Part shown: one piece after another, positions 11,761 to 22,965 of the stretch
Numbering within the stretch: the stretch's first letter is position 1
How the letters are laid out: each line of letters opens with the position of its first letter
Source: Tolypeutes matacus
Taxonomy: Eukaryota > Chordata > Mammalia > Cingulata > Chlamyphoridae
Reading direction: 5' to 3'
DNA length: 64,000 bases
NCBI GenBank assembly: GCA_026826555.1
Contig: JAKSZT010053887.1
Coordinates: 70,572,026 to 70,636,025, forward strand
Translations under genes and position numbers: made by a program
Notes under the pieces: generated by a model
The model's input: only the letters and a program-made list of their open reading frames with translations
The model's database searches: none
Told to the model about the DNA's origin: nothing

Positions 11761-12949
11761 CTGCAGATAAAACAGAGAACCCCATTAATACTTCTTGTCA
11801 TAGGCTTTTCACTTACTCTCAGGTACTGTAGAAAGAACTCAAAACACTGTGGAAACAAAGTCTAGATAAGCATGTCCCTATCATTTTCAGACTCCACAGT
11901 ACCTAATAAGGTGGATCTCCAAAGAGACAGACTCAGAGAACTCTAAGAGTCTTCTATCAGGTTTAAAGGTGTGGAAGAGGATGGATTTGATTTCACAGAA
12001 TTAGTATTCAGAGTTCCAACTAGTCAAGTGAACTCTGAAGTCCCCATAATGGTAATTTCGCTGGATACAAATCTGAGTTGCCCTTGTCTAGAAAGCAAAA
12101 GCTAGTTACTGATCTCAGAAGTGAGTTCACCCATGTGATGACATCCATATCCCTACATTAATGCTCCTGTAGGAACTCTCCTGGAGTGAACAGAAAGAAG
12201 AGCCCTCTGCTAGTGCTGATAACAGAAGTAAATAGAAAATGAAGATATCTAAGACAGGGATGTTCTTAACCTGAAAAAAGAACTGCCCACCACTTGGCCT
12301 TTATTTATATTATTCTTAACCTGTTTTTTTTTTTTTTTTTTTTTTCTTCCCTTCTTTCTGCACAACACACACCCATATTAATAACCTCTAAAATTATATG
12401 TAGTGATTTTCTACCAGGAAGCATGCTTCACTTTGGGGCAGGAAGAAAGACATATGAATTTTGAAAAAGACCTTCCCAAAGGTTCTGATATGTTCTTCTG
12501 GAAAGCTGGGGGGGTATCATACTCTTTTCCATCCTAGTTGAGAATTACGGTTTCAACGATTTTTAAGGGGAAATTAAGTGATAGAGGGGCCTGGCTGAAT
12601 CAGGGAAATTCTGAAATTCTTAATAAATCCCTTGAGAATGCCAAGAGTTTGGCATCTCCTTGCAATGCAGAATTACATCACCTGTCTAGTGTCTAAAGCC
12701 AATAAACTAATAAATGGAGGTATACATATATTGTTTAAAACTATACTCAACCACTAGGAAACTTAAATAAAAGAAACTGTTAATAAAGATTGCCTCTGGG
12801 TATGGGCCTACAATAATGTGGAGACCTGTCTACATAGCTTAGTTTTTGTTTTTGTTTTTTTTTTTAATCCTTTATTAATAGCTGTAATAAATAAATTTGA
12901 ATTAAACACACACAGAGAGACATATGCTCATGAACAGGGATTCAGTTTT

Positions 12950-13245
12950 TCTCATTTATAGAATAGTATGCTATACAGCCTTTGGGAAAAAATGAGGTAG
13001 GCCTATAATATGTACTGATGAGGAAAGACATCCATGATATATTGGTAAGGTAAAAACTAAGTTACAAGAATACAGAGATAGTATATCCTTTTTACATTTA
13101 AAAATACATATATGTATATATTATATTTATCATGTGTGCATGAGAGAAGATTTAGAAGATAATACAGTTGGGGAAATACTCACTTTCCACATTTCTGTAT
13201 TGTTTCAATGTTCTTACTATTGCAATTTTTAAAAATCATTTTTAA
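12950..13245 (+). repeat. L1M 3'-region fragment
   Basis: The stretch from ATAGAATAGTATGCTATACA through AAGACATCCATGATATATTG to the T-rich end near 13240 resembles the old L1 3' end. It is strongly diverged. A poly(T) run at 12323-12345 lies farther upstream and is unassigned. Confidence 0.5.
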
Positions 13246-13659
13246 AATATGTTTCTTTGTAACCTTCATAGTTTTCCTTTTAAACATTAGCACAATTTAG
13301 GATGAAAAGAAATTTGCCAGAACAATGGTAAATGACTTCCCAGGAAAAGCCCACTAAGAAGTAGTAGGGAAAGGTTATATTTCAGCCCTAAGTAATCAAA
13401 GATAGCATATAACACTTTTTATTTCCAGTTTTACATTTAGATTCCCTAAGTAAATTGCTGATGAAATTACAACTTTAAAATATCACCAAACATTGTTCAA
13501 TTTTTCTGCCAGGCAGCTAGTGCAGAACAAATAAAATTATTCCATAAAATGTAAATGGACTCAGAACATTAGCACACCAAATTTAATTTTGGAGTTTAAT
13601 AATTTTTTCCAGACAATGGAAAAGGAAGAGATGCACTGCAGAACTTCTTTTTGAAAAAA

Positions 13660-13770
13660 TAATTTACTGAGGTAAAATTCACATAACATTAACCATTTAA
13701 AAGTAAACAATTCAGTGTCATTTAGTACATTTACAATATTGCACAACCACCACCTCTAAGAACTATTTTT
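13660..13770 (-). repeat. L1M (MB-type) 3' UTR fragment
   Basis: TACTGAGGTAAAATTCACAT, AACCATTTAAAAGTAAACAA and TCATTTAGTACATTTACAAT match the antisense L1MB-type 3' UTR closely. It is the same segment class as 18141-18545. Confidence 0.75.
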
Positions 13771-14183
13771 AAATTCACACTACCTTACCATTCAGTGTAA
13801 CATCTCTTTTGAATTTTTTACCTTGGAAATCACTACAAGGCACAAGAAATAGCTCCATAATTTGCATTTTACAAAATTGGTGTACTTTATATTAGTGAAA
13901 GAACTTGACACATTTCCTTCTAATTGTGTCCATTGATTGTGCTGAAATGAAATTTAGTTTTGTAGTTAAAATAATGATATAGGTCTTTGAACAGGGCCTA
14001 TATCTTTAAATATTTGGCATTTCATTTCTAAAACAGCATAACTTCATGTACAATGTTCACTCCATTAAGAAAAGATTCTTGAGAAGAACGGAAAAAATAA
14101 CTCTAGACAAATATTAGATTCTGTCAAGATATTTCAAGAAATCATGTTTTTATTGAGGTGATGCTCTAAATGTATTCAGATGG

Positions 14184-14431
14184 GAACCGGATATGGCTTA
14201 ATTGATAGGGCTCCCATTTGCCATATGGGAGGCCCCAGGTTCGCTTCCCAGGGCCTCCTGGTGGGGGCAGGCCAGCCGGCACGGTCGTTGAGCTGACGCA
14301 GCAGGACGACCCAACAAGGGGAAACAAGCAGACACAGAAAAAAAAAACGCACAGCACATGGACACAGCAAGCACAAGCAGCGGGGGGTGGGGGGGGGTTG
14401 GGGGGGTGGATGGATAAATAAATAAATAAAT
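14184..14431 (+). mobile_element. DAS SINE, long type
   Basis: The tRNA-derived head has an A-box-like TGGCTTAATTGATAGG and a B box GGTTCGCTTCC. It is followed by the CCTCCTGGTG linker, the body with ACAAGCAGACACAGA, AGCACAAGCAGC and a G run, and an AAAT tail. Target duplications AAATGTATTCAGATGG (14168-14183) and AAATGTGTTCAGATGG (14432-14447) differ by one base. Confidence 0.9.
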
Positions 14432-15149
14432 AAATGTGTTCAGATGGCAGCATTCATAAAATAGTGGGAGACTAACTTATATGCTTGTAAGTAGGGTAAA
14501 ATCAAATCCCAAACCTGACCAAAAGACATTAATGAATCTAAAGGTGGATGAAGGGGACTTTAATTGCACTGTTAATATTTTATTACTTAAGCTGGATGGT
14601 GGTTATCTGGGTATTCACTAAATTATCCTCTATACCTCTTTGTGTATATTGCATAAGGGAAAAGAAACAATATGCTAACCAGAACGGGTACTCTTTGGGA
14701 ATGAAACAGAGAAAAATAAAGTGTGTCAGTGGAGCAAATGTTGGCAGTATACAAAGAAGAACTCTCTAAAAAGGTCACCAGCAAGCATTCATCAATGTCT
14801 GCTCTGCCTGATAAGTATATTCCTGTTGTGGCGATGGGTACATCATCAGAGCTGAAGTCATGTATCAGTGCTTGATACACAGGACTCCTTATTATTATAA
14901 AGAATAATGACAGTAATCAAAAATCCTATTATTATTATTATTATTCCAGACTTACCAAGTAATCTCATGTAGTTTTTACAGAGAAGAATACATTGTACAA
15001 TTCCATGGTAATGTGAGTTCTGACAGGAACATTTTTGGTTGTTAATTAACAACTGGGAAGCCAAGTTTATAGTTAAGATGTGTATGAGTGTGGTTAATGT
15101 GAGTCAACCCAAGTGAATCCATTCAACTCTGGAACTGACAAGACAAAGG

Positions 15150-16170
15150 TAAATTCATTTAAAATTTCAACAGCTCTGCTGAACTGCTTTTCAAAAGGGA
15201 TATAGCAATTTCTATTTCTACCAAGAGTATCTGTAAAAGCTACAACTTTCCACACCTTGCCAACACTAGGCATTATTGATTTTCCAAGTTTATGTCAATA
15301 TTTTTGATAAAAGATAGTATTTCATTACTCTTTTAATTTGCACATTTCCTAATTACTAATGAAACTGCCTTTTTCATGTCATTTGTATTTCTTCTTCTGT
15401 GAATTATTTCTTCATATCCTTTGTCTTTATCTCATCTTCTTATTGATTTGTAGGAGCTCTCTATAGATTTGTAAATTCTTTTCTTCTTTATTATGTTGCA
15501 AATTTTTTTCAGTCACCCGCTTAATTTTACTGTATTTTCCAATCATAGAGAAGCATCTGATTACCATGTAGCTAAATCTGTCAGCCTTTTCCTCTTTTGT
15601 AGGTTTTTTGTGTGTGTGGCTTACTTAAAAAGACTTTTCCCACCCCAAGACTATAAAACTATTTGTCTACATTTTCAAATATTTCATATTTTATATTTCA
15701 TCTTTAGTTCGTTAGTTTAACTGGAATTTATTTTTGTGTATGGATACAGGGATCTAGCTCTATTTCTTTTCAATTTGTCAAATTTCACAATAATCCTCCT
15801 AGGATTCTGTTTGGGATTACACTGATTTCATAGATTCCTTAAGGCAGAACTGACATCTTTAAAATATTGAAATTTCCATTCAACAATATGGCATATATTT
15901 TCATTTGTATGTTCCATATTTGTTATTTTAAAAATATTCTTCTATGTCCTTATACATTTCTTGTTTGATTTAGTCCAAAGTCTTTTCTAATGTGTATCTT
16001 TCATGTTCTTACTGCCTACCAGATAAGTTTTAATATGTGCATTATTAAAAGTTTTAAGTATATTCAGCTATCATTTTCAATTATCCTAAATAATTCTCAA
16101 ATTTGGGAAAAGTCACTTTTTCTATTGATAGAAGGTATATCTATGTTCAAACAAAAAGTTATGATATACA
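15150..16170 (-). repeat. Degenerate old L1M fragment
   Basis: Phrases such as CACACCTTGCCAACACTAGG, TTCTTATTGATTTGTAGGAG, TTGCAAATTTTTTTCAGTC and GGAATTTATTTTTGTGTATG occur in the order found in ancient L1M copies. The T-richness suggests the minus strand. No coding capacity is left. Confidence 0.55.
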
Positions 16171-16639
16171 GGCCATAATATAATATAGTATGCCATTTTA
16201 TTATACAAATATCACATATATATACACTATCTTTTTCAAGATTATCAAAAGCAATTCAACATTTTTTCACATACACACAAAAGTAGCTGTTATTGTAATG
16301 TAGGGTGTTTATTTTATTTTGAATTAGAAAGTTGGCTGAAAATAACAAAACCAACCATGAGGATTTAGTGGTAGGTTCCAAGTGTATCAAAACACTTATA
16401 CAAACACTTACATATGTATTGTATATAATTTTATAAAAATAAATATTTGGCTTGACAGGGATATTGTGACGAGTTCAAATGTTTAAGATGACACTGTATT
16501 GAACAATTTTCAAATTACTGTGTATTAAACCTCTTGGGTGGTCATTGCCACCACAATTCTAACAAATTATAACAATTCAAAACGGAAATCATCATTTCCC
16601 CCACTGCCACCCCACTCCAAATCTTTTCTTACTCTTGAG

Positions 16640-17005
16640 ATTTCCTATCTCAGAGAATGGTAACATCATTCATCCAATTGCCCAAGTCAGAAATATGGGT
16701 GCTGTTATTGACTTCTCTATCTCTCTTACCTTAAATATCCAATTAATCATAAAGGATATTGTTGATCTGCTGATTCTGTCTCCTAAATTTCTCTTGACTC
16801 TGTCTACTTCTGTCCATCTCTATTACCACTAACTTAATTTTAGCACCATCTTCTAGATTACTAGATTTAGATTACTAGAATACCATCATCCGGTTTACTG
16901 CCATGACTTCCAGTTTCCTTAACTGGTCTCTCTGCTTCTCGTTTAGACTCCTCCAAGTATATTCCCCACAGTGTAGCCAGAGAGAGCTTTCTGAAAAAAT
17001 CTTAT
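16640..17005 (+). repeat. L2/CR1-clade LINE, reverse transcriptase C-terminal remnant
   Basis: Translation near 16700-16830 reads MGAVIDFSISLT and then KFLLTLSTSVHLYYH. This corresponds to the LGVxxDSSLSLT and LSTS regions downstream of the L2/CR1 reverse transcriptase core. The following AACTGGTCTCTCTGCTTCTC and CCCACAGTGTAGCCAGAGAG continue the same consensus. It is inactive. Confidence 0.6.
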
Positions 17006-17006
17006 T

Positions 17007-17166
17007 AGCTGAGTGATCTTGGGCAAGTTACATATCTTTTTTGTGCCTTATTTTCCTCATCTGTACAATGTGATATGATAATACATACTTCCTAGGATGT
17101 TGAGAGGATTAAATGAGATAATAATTAGTAATATATCTCCAGCATCTAGCACAGTACTTGACACAA
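17007..17166 (+). repeat. MIR
   Basis: GCTGAGTGATCTTGGGCAAG, TATTTTCCTCATCTGTACAA, GAGGATTAAATGAGATAATA and CATCTAGCACAGTACTTGAC follow the sense MIR consensus closely. Confidence 0.85.
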
Positions 17167-17178
17167 AGTAAGTTTTCT

Positions 17179-17322
17179 TGCCACACTCCTGAAGGATGTT
17201 TATGTGGGAGGTTGTGGGAGGTGTGGGAGGTGGGGCATATGGGAATCCCTATATTTTTTGTGTAACATTTATGTAATCTAAGTATCTTTTTAAAAATTTT
17301 TAAAAATTAAAAAAAAAAAAAT
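17179..17322 (+). mobile_element. 5'-truncated L1 3' end with TSD
   Basis: A 144-bp segment contains GTGGGAGGT repeats, CATATGGGAATCCCTATATT and TGTGTAACATTTATG, followed by an A-rich tail. That is the shape of a younger L1 3' UTR end. It is flanked by AGTAAGTTTTCT (17167-17178) and AGTAAGTGTTCT (17323-17334), so it inserted at the 3' edge of the MIR. Confidence 0.7.
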
Positions 17323-18140
17323 AGTAAGTGTTCTAACTGAACCTTAGAAGACAGAGCAAAACAGGAGAGGGAGGTATGATTTGTCCCCAGAATCAATGGA
17401 ACAAAGGAGGTTTTAAAATTTTTACTTTTTTAAGTTAATATAAAACAAAATTAAAATTTTTTTGGGGGGGGGGAGAATAGTTATGGTTTAATAATATTCA
17501 TCTTGTGGTTCAGAATCATGAACAAGGAAATTACAATATGGAAATATATACAACAGTGACAAACTCCATGTGGGGTACTAAGGGACAGGATGGAAGACTA
17601 GGAGTTCACCCAACAGACCATGGAGAAAGAGATTTTCATCCAGATGGAGTAGAATAGGCAAATTCACTTGGATAAGAAAGGAGTAGGTAGAATCTCTGAA
17701 TAGACAGTGTCAGGTCTCTAATCTATTTTCTAGTTCCTGTCCTCTAGGCATTCTAAAAGCATAAGTGATTGCAGATGAGGGCTGAGATCCTTCCCTTTCA
17801 GCTCTTCATATTGAAATCCTAGGCTACCATCAGGACCTTGATGAAAGAGATGCTAATGAGCAGGTAGGGCAAGATGAGACAGATGTCCAATCCCCAGAGC
17901 AAGAAGGCAAATACAACCACCATGCTGTGCCTGGGAGGTAAGTTTACGTTCCTGAAGAGCGGGAGAGCACTTGGGCAGGTCGGGGCGGGGCTGGGCTGGG
18001 CTGGGTAGGGCTGACTTGGCCCAAACCAACTTGGGTATTCTTGGAAATGAGGTGGAATGTCTGAGTATAAACAAGGCTCTCTCCTGAAGCCCTTTCAGCT
18101 TCCTCTTTATTGGATCCTCCAATCTTCAAGAGAACTGTTC

Positions 18141-18545
18141 TTTTTTTTTTTTTTTTTTTTAAAGCAATTTTATTGAGACATATTCACATACTACACATTC
18201 CATCTAAAGTGTACATTCAATGGCTTTTGGTATAATCATCACTGCAATCAATTTAGAGCATTTTCATTACTCCCAAAAAGAAAATCCCCTACTCCTTAGC
18301 AGTCACCTCTCAATCTCTCTATACTTCCCTGCCATACATTTCCACTAATCCCGTGTCTATACATTTATTTGAATTTACATAAAATTGACCTTTTAAATGT
18401 ACAGTTCCATGAATTTAGCACATGTATAGATTCATGTTGTCAACACCACAATCAGGATACAGAACTGTTCCATTACTACAAAAAACTCCCTCATGCTATC
18501 CCTTGAGAGTCACACTCTACCCCTGCCCTTAGACCCTGGCAACCA
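18141..18545 (-). repeat. L1M (MB-type) 3' UTR fragment
   Basis: After a poly(T) run, TTTTATTGAGACATATTCAC, AAAGTGTACATTCAATGGCT, CACCACAATCAGGATACAGA and CTCCCTCATGCTATCCCTTG follow the antisense L1 3' UTR order, ending near CCCTGGCAACCAGG. Confidence 0.75.
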
Positions 18546-19739
18546 GGGAACAAAGGAGTTCTACAAAGAAAGTTAGAAATGAGAAGTTGTTTTAACATTA
18601 AAAACTAGCAGTGTTTGGTAATGTCTCTCTTTTATCAAGGTAATGTTTTGCCAGTAATTATTTTCAATGCAACTATAATCAGTAACAACATTATTAAAAT
18701 AACCCCTTCCAGACACTTTTTACCTTAGATGAGTTCTCCCACAAGAGCGGCTACTTTTAGAGACCAAGGTTTGCATGAAGGTAGTTTTATTTTTGGAAGC
18801 AATTCCAACGAAGAGGAAAGGGGAACTGGTAAGAATAACATGGGGAAAGTCCATCAACATGCTGATCACTTCTGTGGCAATGAGGTTCGATTCTGCTAGG
18901 AGCACTCTGAGGAGTCATGTAAAATGTTCCTCAGCTGTGTACCTGAGTTAAGGGTTGTTCTGTAGGTGTTAACTGCCCTGGACAGTCAGTCTTGTGCTTA
19001 TCTGAACTACTGAGTGGGTTTCCAAATGCATCCCATGTGGTAGCAGAGAAGGGGGAGAAGTCCCAGGGCAGAAAGTGGAAGATATATAGTTCAGAGATTC
19101 CTTCTTGTTTTACCTGAGAAGCTGATGGCCAGAACAACAACTGGAGTAAAAAGCTTGTGAGGCAGGGCACAAAACATGCCAAATGCACCTTCAGACAGAA
19201 TTCGCATTCATTTATATTAGCCTTGCCAACTTCAGTCTATACTAAAAGGCTAGAATAGACTCTGTAAATGGGTGAAAAGGATAGAAGAAAAGCAGAGTGA
19301 TTAAGAATCCAAATTCTGAGACCCTAGTAGGTAGAATGCTGACAGTGGTCAATAGAATAAAAAACTATTCATAATTACAATGTTATCGTCTTTAAGAAAT
19401 AATCAATATATATGAAAGAATTTGGGGTGGGGGGCAAAAGTGTAATTTAAAAGCTGTTAATTGCTTCACAAATCATCTTAAATGGAAAACCTGTCAGTCA
19501 CCCAATTCCAATTTAGTAAGTGTCTGCTGAGTAAAGCACATTAAACCTGACAATGCTGGGAGAACAAACCTGTACCAGAAAGGAACCTACAATGTCACCA
19601 TGCAAACAAAACACACACAGGAAATATTGGAAAAACATTTTACAAAGCAATATTAAAATAGGCAGATGTATTCAATAGATCTTAAGAACACATGAACTAT
19701 GCCAAGTCATGAGAAGCCTCTGGGAAAAGAAAAAAAAAA

Positions 19740-19899
19740 TTTTTTTTTTTTAATTTATTTTATTTATTCATTTATCCCGCCCCTTGCTGCTTGTGCTTGT
19801 TGTGTCCCATTTGCTGCACGCCTTTCTGTGTCTGCCTGTCTCCCTTTGTTGCGTCAGCTTGCTGTGCTAGCTCATCGTACCGCGCACCAACTTGCCTTG
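19740..19899 (-). mobile_element. DAS SINE, long type, 5'-truncated
   Basis: The minus-strand body (TTATCCCGCCCCTTGCTGCT, TTTGCTGCACGCCTTTCTGT, CTCCCTTTGTTGCGTCAGCT) lacks the tRNA head. Short matching flanks GAAAAGAAA on both sides suggest a real 5'-truncated insertion. Confidence 0.8.
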
Positions 19900-20397
19900 A
19901 GAAAAGAAATTAAGATGGGCGAGAGGACACAGAAAAAGAATAAGGAAATCATTCTAGCAGAATTTAAAGATCAATTTTGAGGTAAGAGGCACTCACTGGA
20001 GGAAAGAAAAGCAATCTAAAAAGTAGTGAACGTTAACTCATAAGGAGAAATAATAAGAAATCAAGTTGATAAAATTAGGAGTATCAGAGAGCTAGCAGTT
20101 GGAGAAGTCTTAATTCCTTGTTAAACCAGGAATTCTGATTTGTAGGCAGTTAGTATCTGGAAACAACTGTAGAAGCTTAAGGAGTAAAAGAAATTATCAA
20201 CTCGTTTGAGGAAGAATATGCTTGGAGCTGAGTTTAAGGTGCACAGAAATAGAATGAGATCAAAACAAGAAGACAAGTAAAAAGGTATGAAGGGAAGGAA
20301 CCCTGGCCTTCTTATACCCTGTGATTGGGGTATGAATCAAATAATCTCTTTGGACAGCAAATGAAAAACTGTAACAAAAACTTTAAAATAGTTTAAA

Positions 20398-20487
20398 GGG
20401 AAGCAGGTATACCTCAGTGGTTGAGTGCCTGCTTCCCATGTACAAGACCTGGGTTCAATCCCTAGTACCTACTAAAAGAAAAAACTT
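20398..20487 (+). mobile_element. Short tRNA-derived SINE monomer
   Basis: GGGAAGCAGGTATACCTCAG, TGGTTGAGTGCCTGCTTCCC, ATGTACAAGACC and the B box GGTTCAATCCC are followed directly by an A-rich tail. This is the short head-plus-tail class, with Ala-tRNA-like structure. Confidence 0.85.
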
Positions 20488-20499
20488 AAGCAGTTTATA

Positions 20500-20820
20500 C
20501 CTTTTTCCTAGTAATTGATTTTCTAGGCATTTATCTTAAGGAAAAATTAAAGATGAGCACAATGGCTTGTGTGCAAGCATGTTTATCAAAGTATTATTCA
20601 TGATAATGAAAATCTGTTTAGCAGTTGGAAATTGGTTGATTAAATTATGAGGGAAAATGTTCATGATTAAAAGTAGGTTACAAAGCAGCCTGTATATTAC
20701 AGATATGAGAAAAAATTGGCTGAATTATATTAATATGTATCATTCGTTATCTCCAAGTAGTAAGAGTATCTTTCTTCCTGTAGTTTATTTTCCAAGTTGT
20801 CTAAGCTAAAAATAATAAAT
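20500..20820 (+). repeat. L1M 3'-region fragment
   Basis: TATTATTCATGATAATGAAA, AAAATGTTCATGATTAAAAG and AGTTTATTTTCCAAGTTGTC follow the old L1 coding end and 3' UTR. It is heavily diverged. Confidence 0.5.
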
Positions 20821-20829
20821 AGAAAAATG

Positions 20830-21000
20830 ACTGGGTACTTTCTATGTGCCAGATATTGTGCTGAACACTTTACATATGTTAATTTATATAATCCTCACAA
20901 CTCTAATAGGTTTTTACAGATGAGGGAACTGAGACTTAGAGAGGTTAAATAATTTATCCTTGGCTATCCAGGGAGTGGTAGAACAGGAAACACCAGCTAC
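20830..21000 (-). repeat. MIR
   Basis: TGTGCCAGATATTGTGCTGA, ATAATCCTCACAACTCTAAT, TTACAGATGAGGGAACTGAG and ACTTAGAGAGGTTAAATAAT follow the antisense MIR consensus closely. Confidence 0.8.
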
Positions 21001-21771
21001 TTTTGTACTAAAAAGGAAAAAAATTCAACATTAATTTTTAAAAAAGAATATGCTTACTGTGGTCAGTTCTTTATGTCCTAGTCCCAGGCTCTGTACTAGA
21101 AGAGAGAAAAAGAGTACCTGAGCAAATCAGATCAGATTTCAAGAAAAACATGTAAAATGGCTTCAATACTGCAAAACTAGATAGAAGGTGGTGCTATTGG
21201 GAGTAAGGGGGAAATCAGGTAAGGTAAAACATAAGATAATAATTTACTTTTTAACATTTAACCGCAAGCCTGAAAATTATACACCTCTCCTATTTTATGG
21301 AATTTCCTCCACCACCATACCGCCCTGCCTCAAAAACAAATTAAACCTCCGCCCCCATACAAGGAAAAGGTGTTAGATTTATTTTCAAGAACTCCAAAGA
21401 AAAATACCAGACTAATGATTTTGGATGCAAGTTCCATGGAGGCAAATGCTGTTTTTAAGAAAAAGATATTAAGTGATGTTAAATTAAATTATATCACAGC
21501 CTCCATTTGAGAAAGATTACAAATAAATTAGACCAATTTCAAATCACTTTTAGTATTATCTCTGGGAATCTGTACAGTGTAAGTTATTACTTTTTGATGT
21601 TTAGTGAACTTAAAATAGAAACAGACTTCTGGTAGCCTTAACTATAAAAATGTCTCATAATACTATTTTTATGTAATACAGCATATTTCATAAATTGTGG
21701 GGTTTTTCTCACTTTCCTTTTAAATCAAATGTTCTAATTTAAATTAGTCCATAGTGTGTAATTTATATTTA

Positions 21772-21970
21772 TTTATTTTTTATTTTATTTTATTTTTTTA
21801 AGATTTTATTTATTTATTCATTTATCCCCCCCTTGCTGCTTGTGCTTGCTGGGTTAGCTAACCACGGCTGTGCGGGCGGGCTTGCCTTCACCAGGAGGCC
21901 CCGGGAACCGAACCCGGGGCCTCCCATATGGTAAACGGGAGCCCTACTGATTGAGCCACAGCCGCTTCCC
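21772..21970 (-). mobile_element. DAS SINE, short type
   Basis: On the minus strand, head GGGAAGCGGCTGTGGCTCAA, B box GGTTCGGTTCC, linker CCTCCTGGTG, body AGCACAAGCAGCAAGG and an A-rich tail. The exact 15-bp duplication TGTAATTTATATTTA lies at 21757-21771 and 21971-21985. High CpG content and exact flanks suggest a fairly young copy. Confidence 0.95.
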
Positions 21971-22251
21971 TGTAATTTATATTTAGAATTTTTTAGGTAT
22001 AGTAATAAAAAAACAAAAACAAAAACAAAAAACCTGCCCCCATATAAGATTTTTTGAAGATTTTTTTTTTAAAACCAAGAAATGGATTTGACCATTGTTT
22101 GTAGTGAGTTGAATTATAAATGTTAGTCCTGATGTAGAGACTCCATTTTAAAGCAACTTTGAGAAACTATTAACTGAGATTCTAATATAAAACCTGGGAA
22201 ATGCATCTAAGAAGAAGAAATATATACTTTTGCCTTAAGAATGGTTGTATT

Positions 22252-22436
22252 GGGAAGCGGCTGTGGCTCGATCAGTGGGGCTCCCGTTTACCATGTGGGA
22301 GGCCCCGGGTTCGGTTCCCGGGGCCTCCTGGTGAGGGCAAGCCCGCCCACACGGCGTGGTTGGCTGACCCAGCGAGCACAAGCAGCAAGGGGGGGATAAA
22401 TGAATAAATAAATAAAATCTTAAAAAAAAAAAAAAA
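22252..22436 (+). mobile_element. DAS SINE, short type, inserted at an LTR edge
   Basis: Head GGGAAGCGGCTGTGGCTCGA, B box GGTTCGGTTCC, body AGCACAAGCAGCAAGGGGGG and an AAAT/A tail. The exact 15-bp duplication AAGAATGGTTGTATT lies at 22237-22251 and 22437-22451. The duplicated bases include the first six bases of the neighbouring LTR, so the SINE came second. Confidence 0.95.
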
Positions 22437-22445
22437 AAGAATGGT

Positions 22446-22965
22446 TGTATTAGTCAGCCAAAGGGGTGCTAATGTGAAATACCAAAAATGGGTTGGTCTT
22501 TATAAAGGGTATTTATTTGGGGTAGAAGTCCACAGATAGCAGGTCATAAAGCATTAAGTTTCTTCTCTCACCACAGTCCATTGCCACGTGTTAGAGCAAG
22601 ACAGCTGCCGGCGTTTGCCAGGGTTGAGGCTTCTGGGGTTCCTCTCTTCCCGGGGCTGCGTTTCTCACGGGCTTAGCTCCTGTTTCCTCCACAAGGTCAG
22701 CTGTAGGCGATCAGGCAAACGGCTCGCTTCTCTTCTCCTGGGGCCTTCTTTCCAACATCAAAACTGCTTCTCAAAAGACTGCTACTCAAAACTGTTCTTG
22801 CCATGCCTTTTATATTTGATTCCTCACCCACCAAGGGGTGGGGCTCAACTCCCAACAGCCCAGTCAACGCCCTAATCATAACCTAATCATGCCCAGATTA
22901 ACAGATCAGTTTACAAACATGATCCAATTATATTTTTGGAATTCATAATTACATCAAATTGGCCA
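22446..22965 (-). mobile_element. Solo LTR, ERVL/MaLR-like family (copy B)
   Basis: Same family as 6514-7072: left end TGTATTAGTCAGCCAAAG, GGGTATTTATTTGGGGTA (22507-22524, sense AATAAA), a sense TATA box (forward GCCTTTTATATTT, 22805-22817), and AACAGATCAGTTTACAAA near the right end. The 5-bp duplication ATGGT is exact at 22441-22445 and 22966-22970, as expected for ERVL-type integration. Confidence 0.88.

Noticed and set aside
12262..12322. TTCTTAACCTG repeated 50 bp apart next to a poly(T) run
   Set aside because: The intervening 39 bp has no element features and the poly(T) lies outside the pair. It could be chance or a small tandem duplication.
14166..14453. Overlapping open frames rich in Pro, Gly and Cys
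   Set aside because: They are readings of a DAS SINE. The same protein-like strings recur at 27.7, 30.1, 35.1 and 48.6 kb, wherever the SINE sits.
16855..16880. TAGATTACTAGA repeated in tandem
   Set aside because: It is a short local duplication inside an L2-like fragment, too small to interpret.
18131..18470. AGAACTGTTC repeated on both sides of an L1 fragment, resembling a target duplication
   Set aside because: The right-hand copy is part of the L1 3' UTR itself and L1 sequence continues past it to about 18545, so the match is probably coincidental.
20398..20470. tRNA gene candidates (this and every SINE head)
   Set aside because: A and B boxes are present, but the heads do not fold into a clean cloverleaf as read, are followed by SINE bodies or A tails, and are flanked by target duplications.
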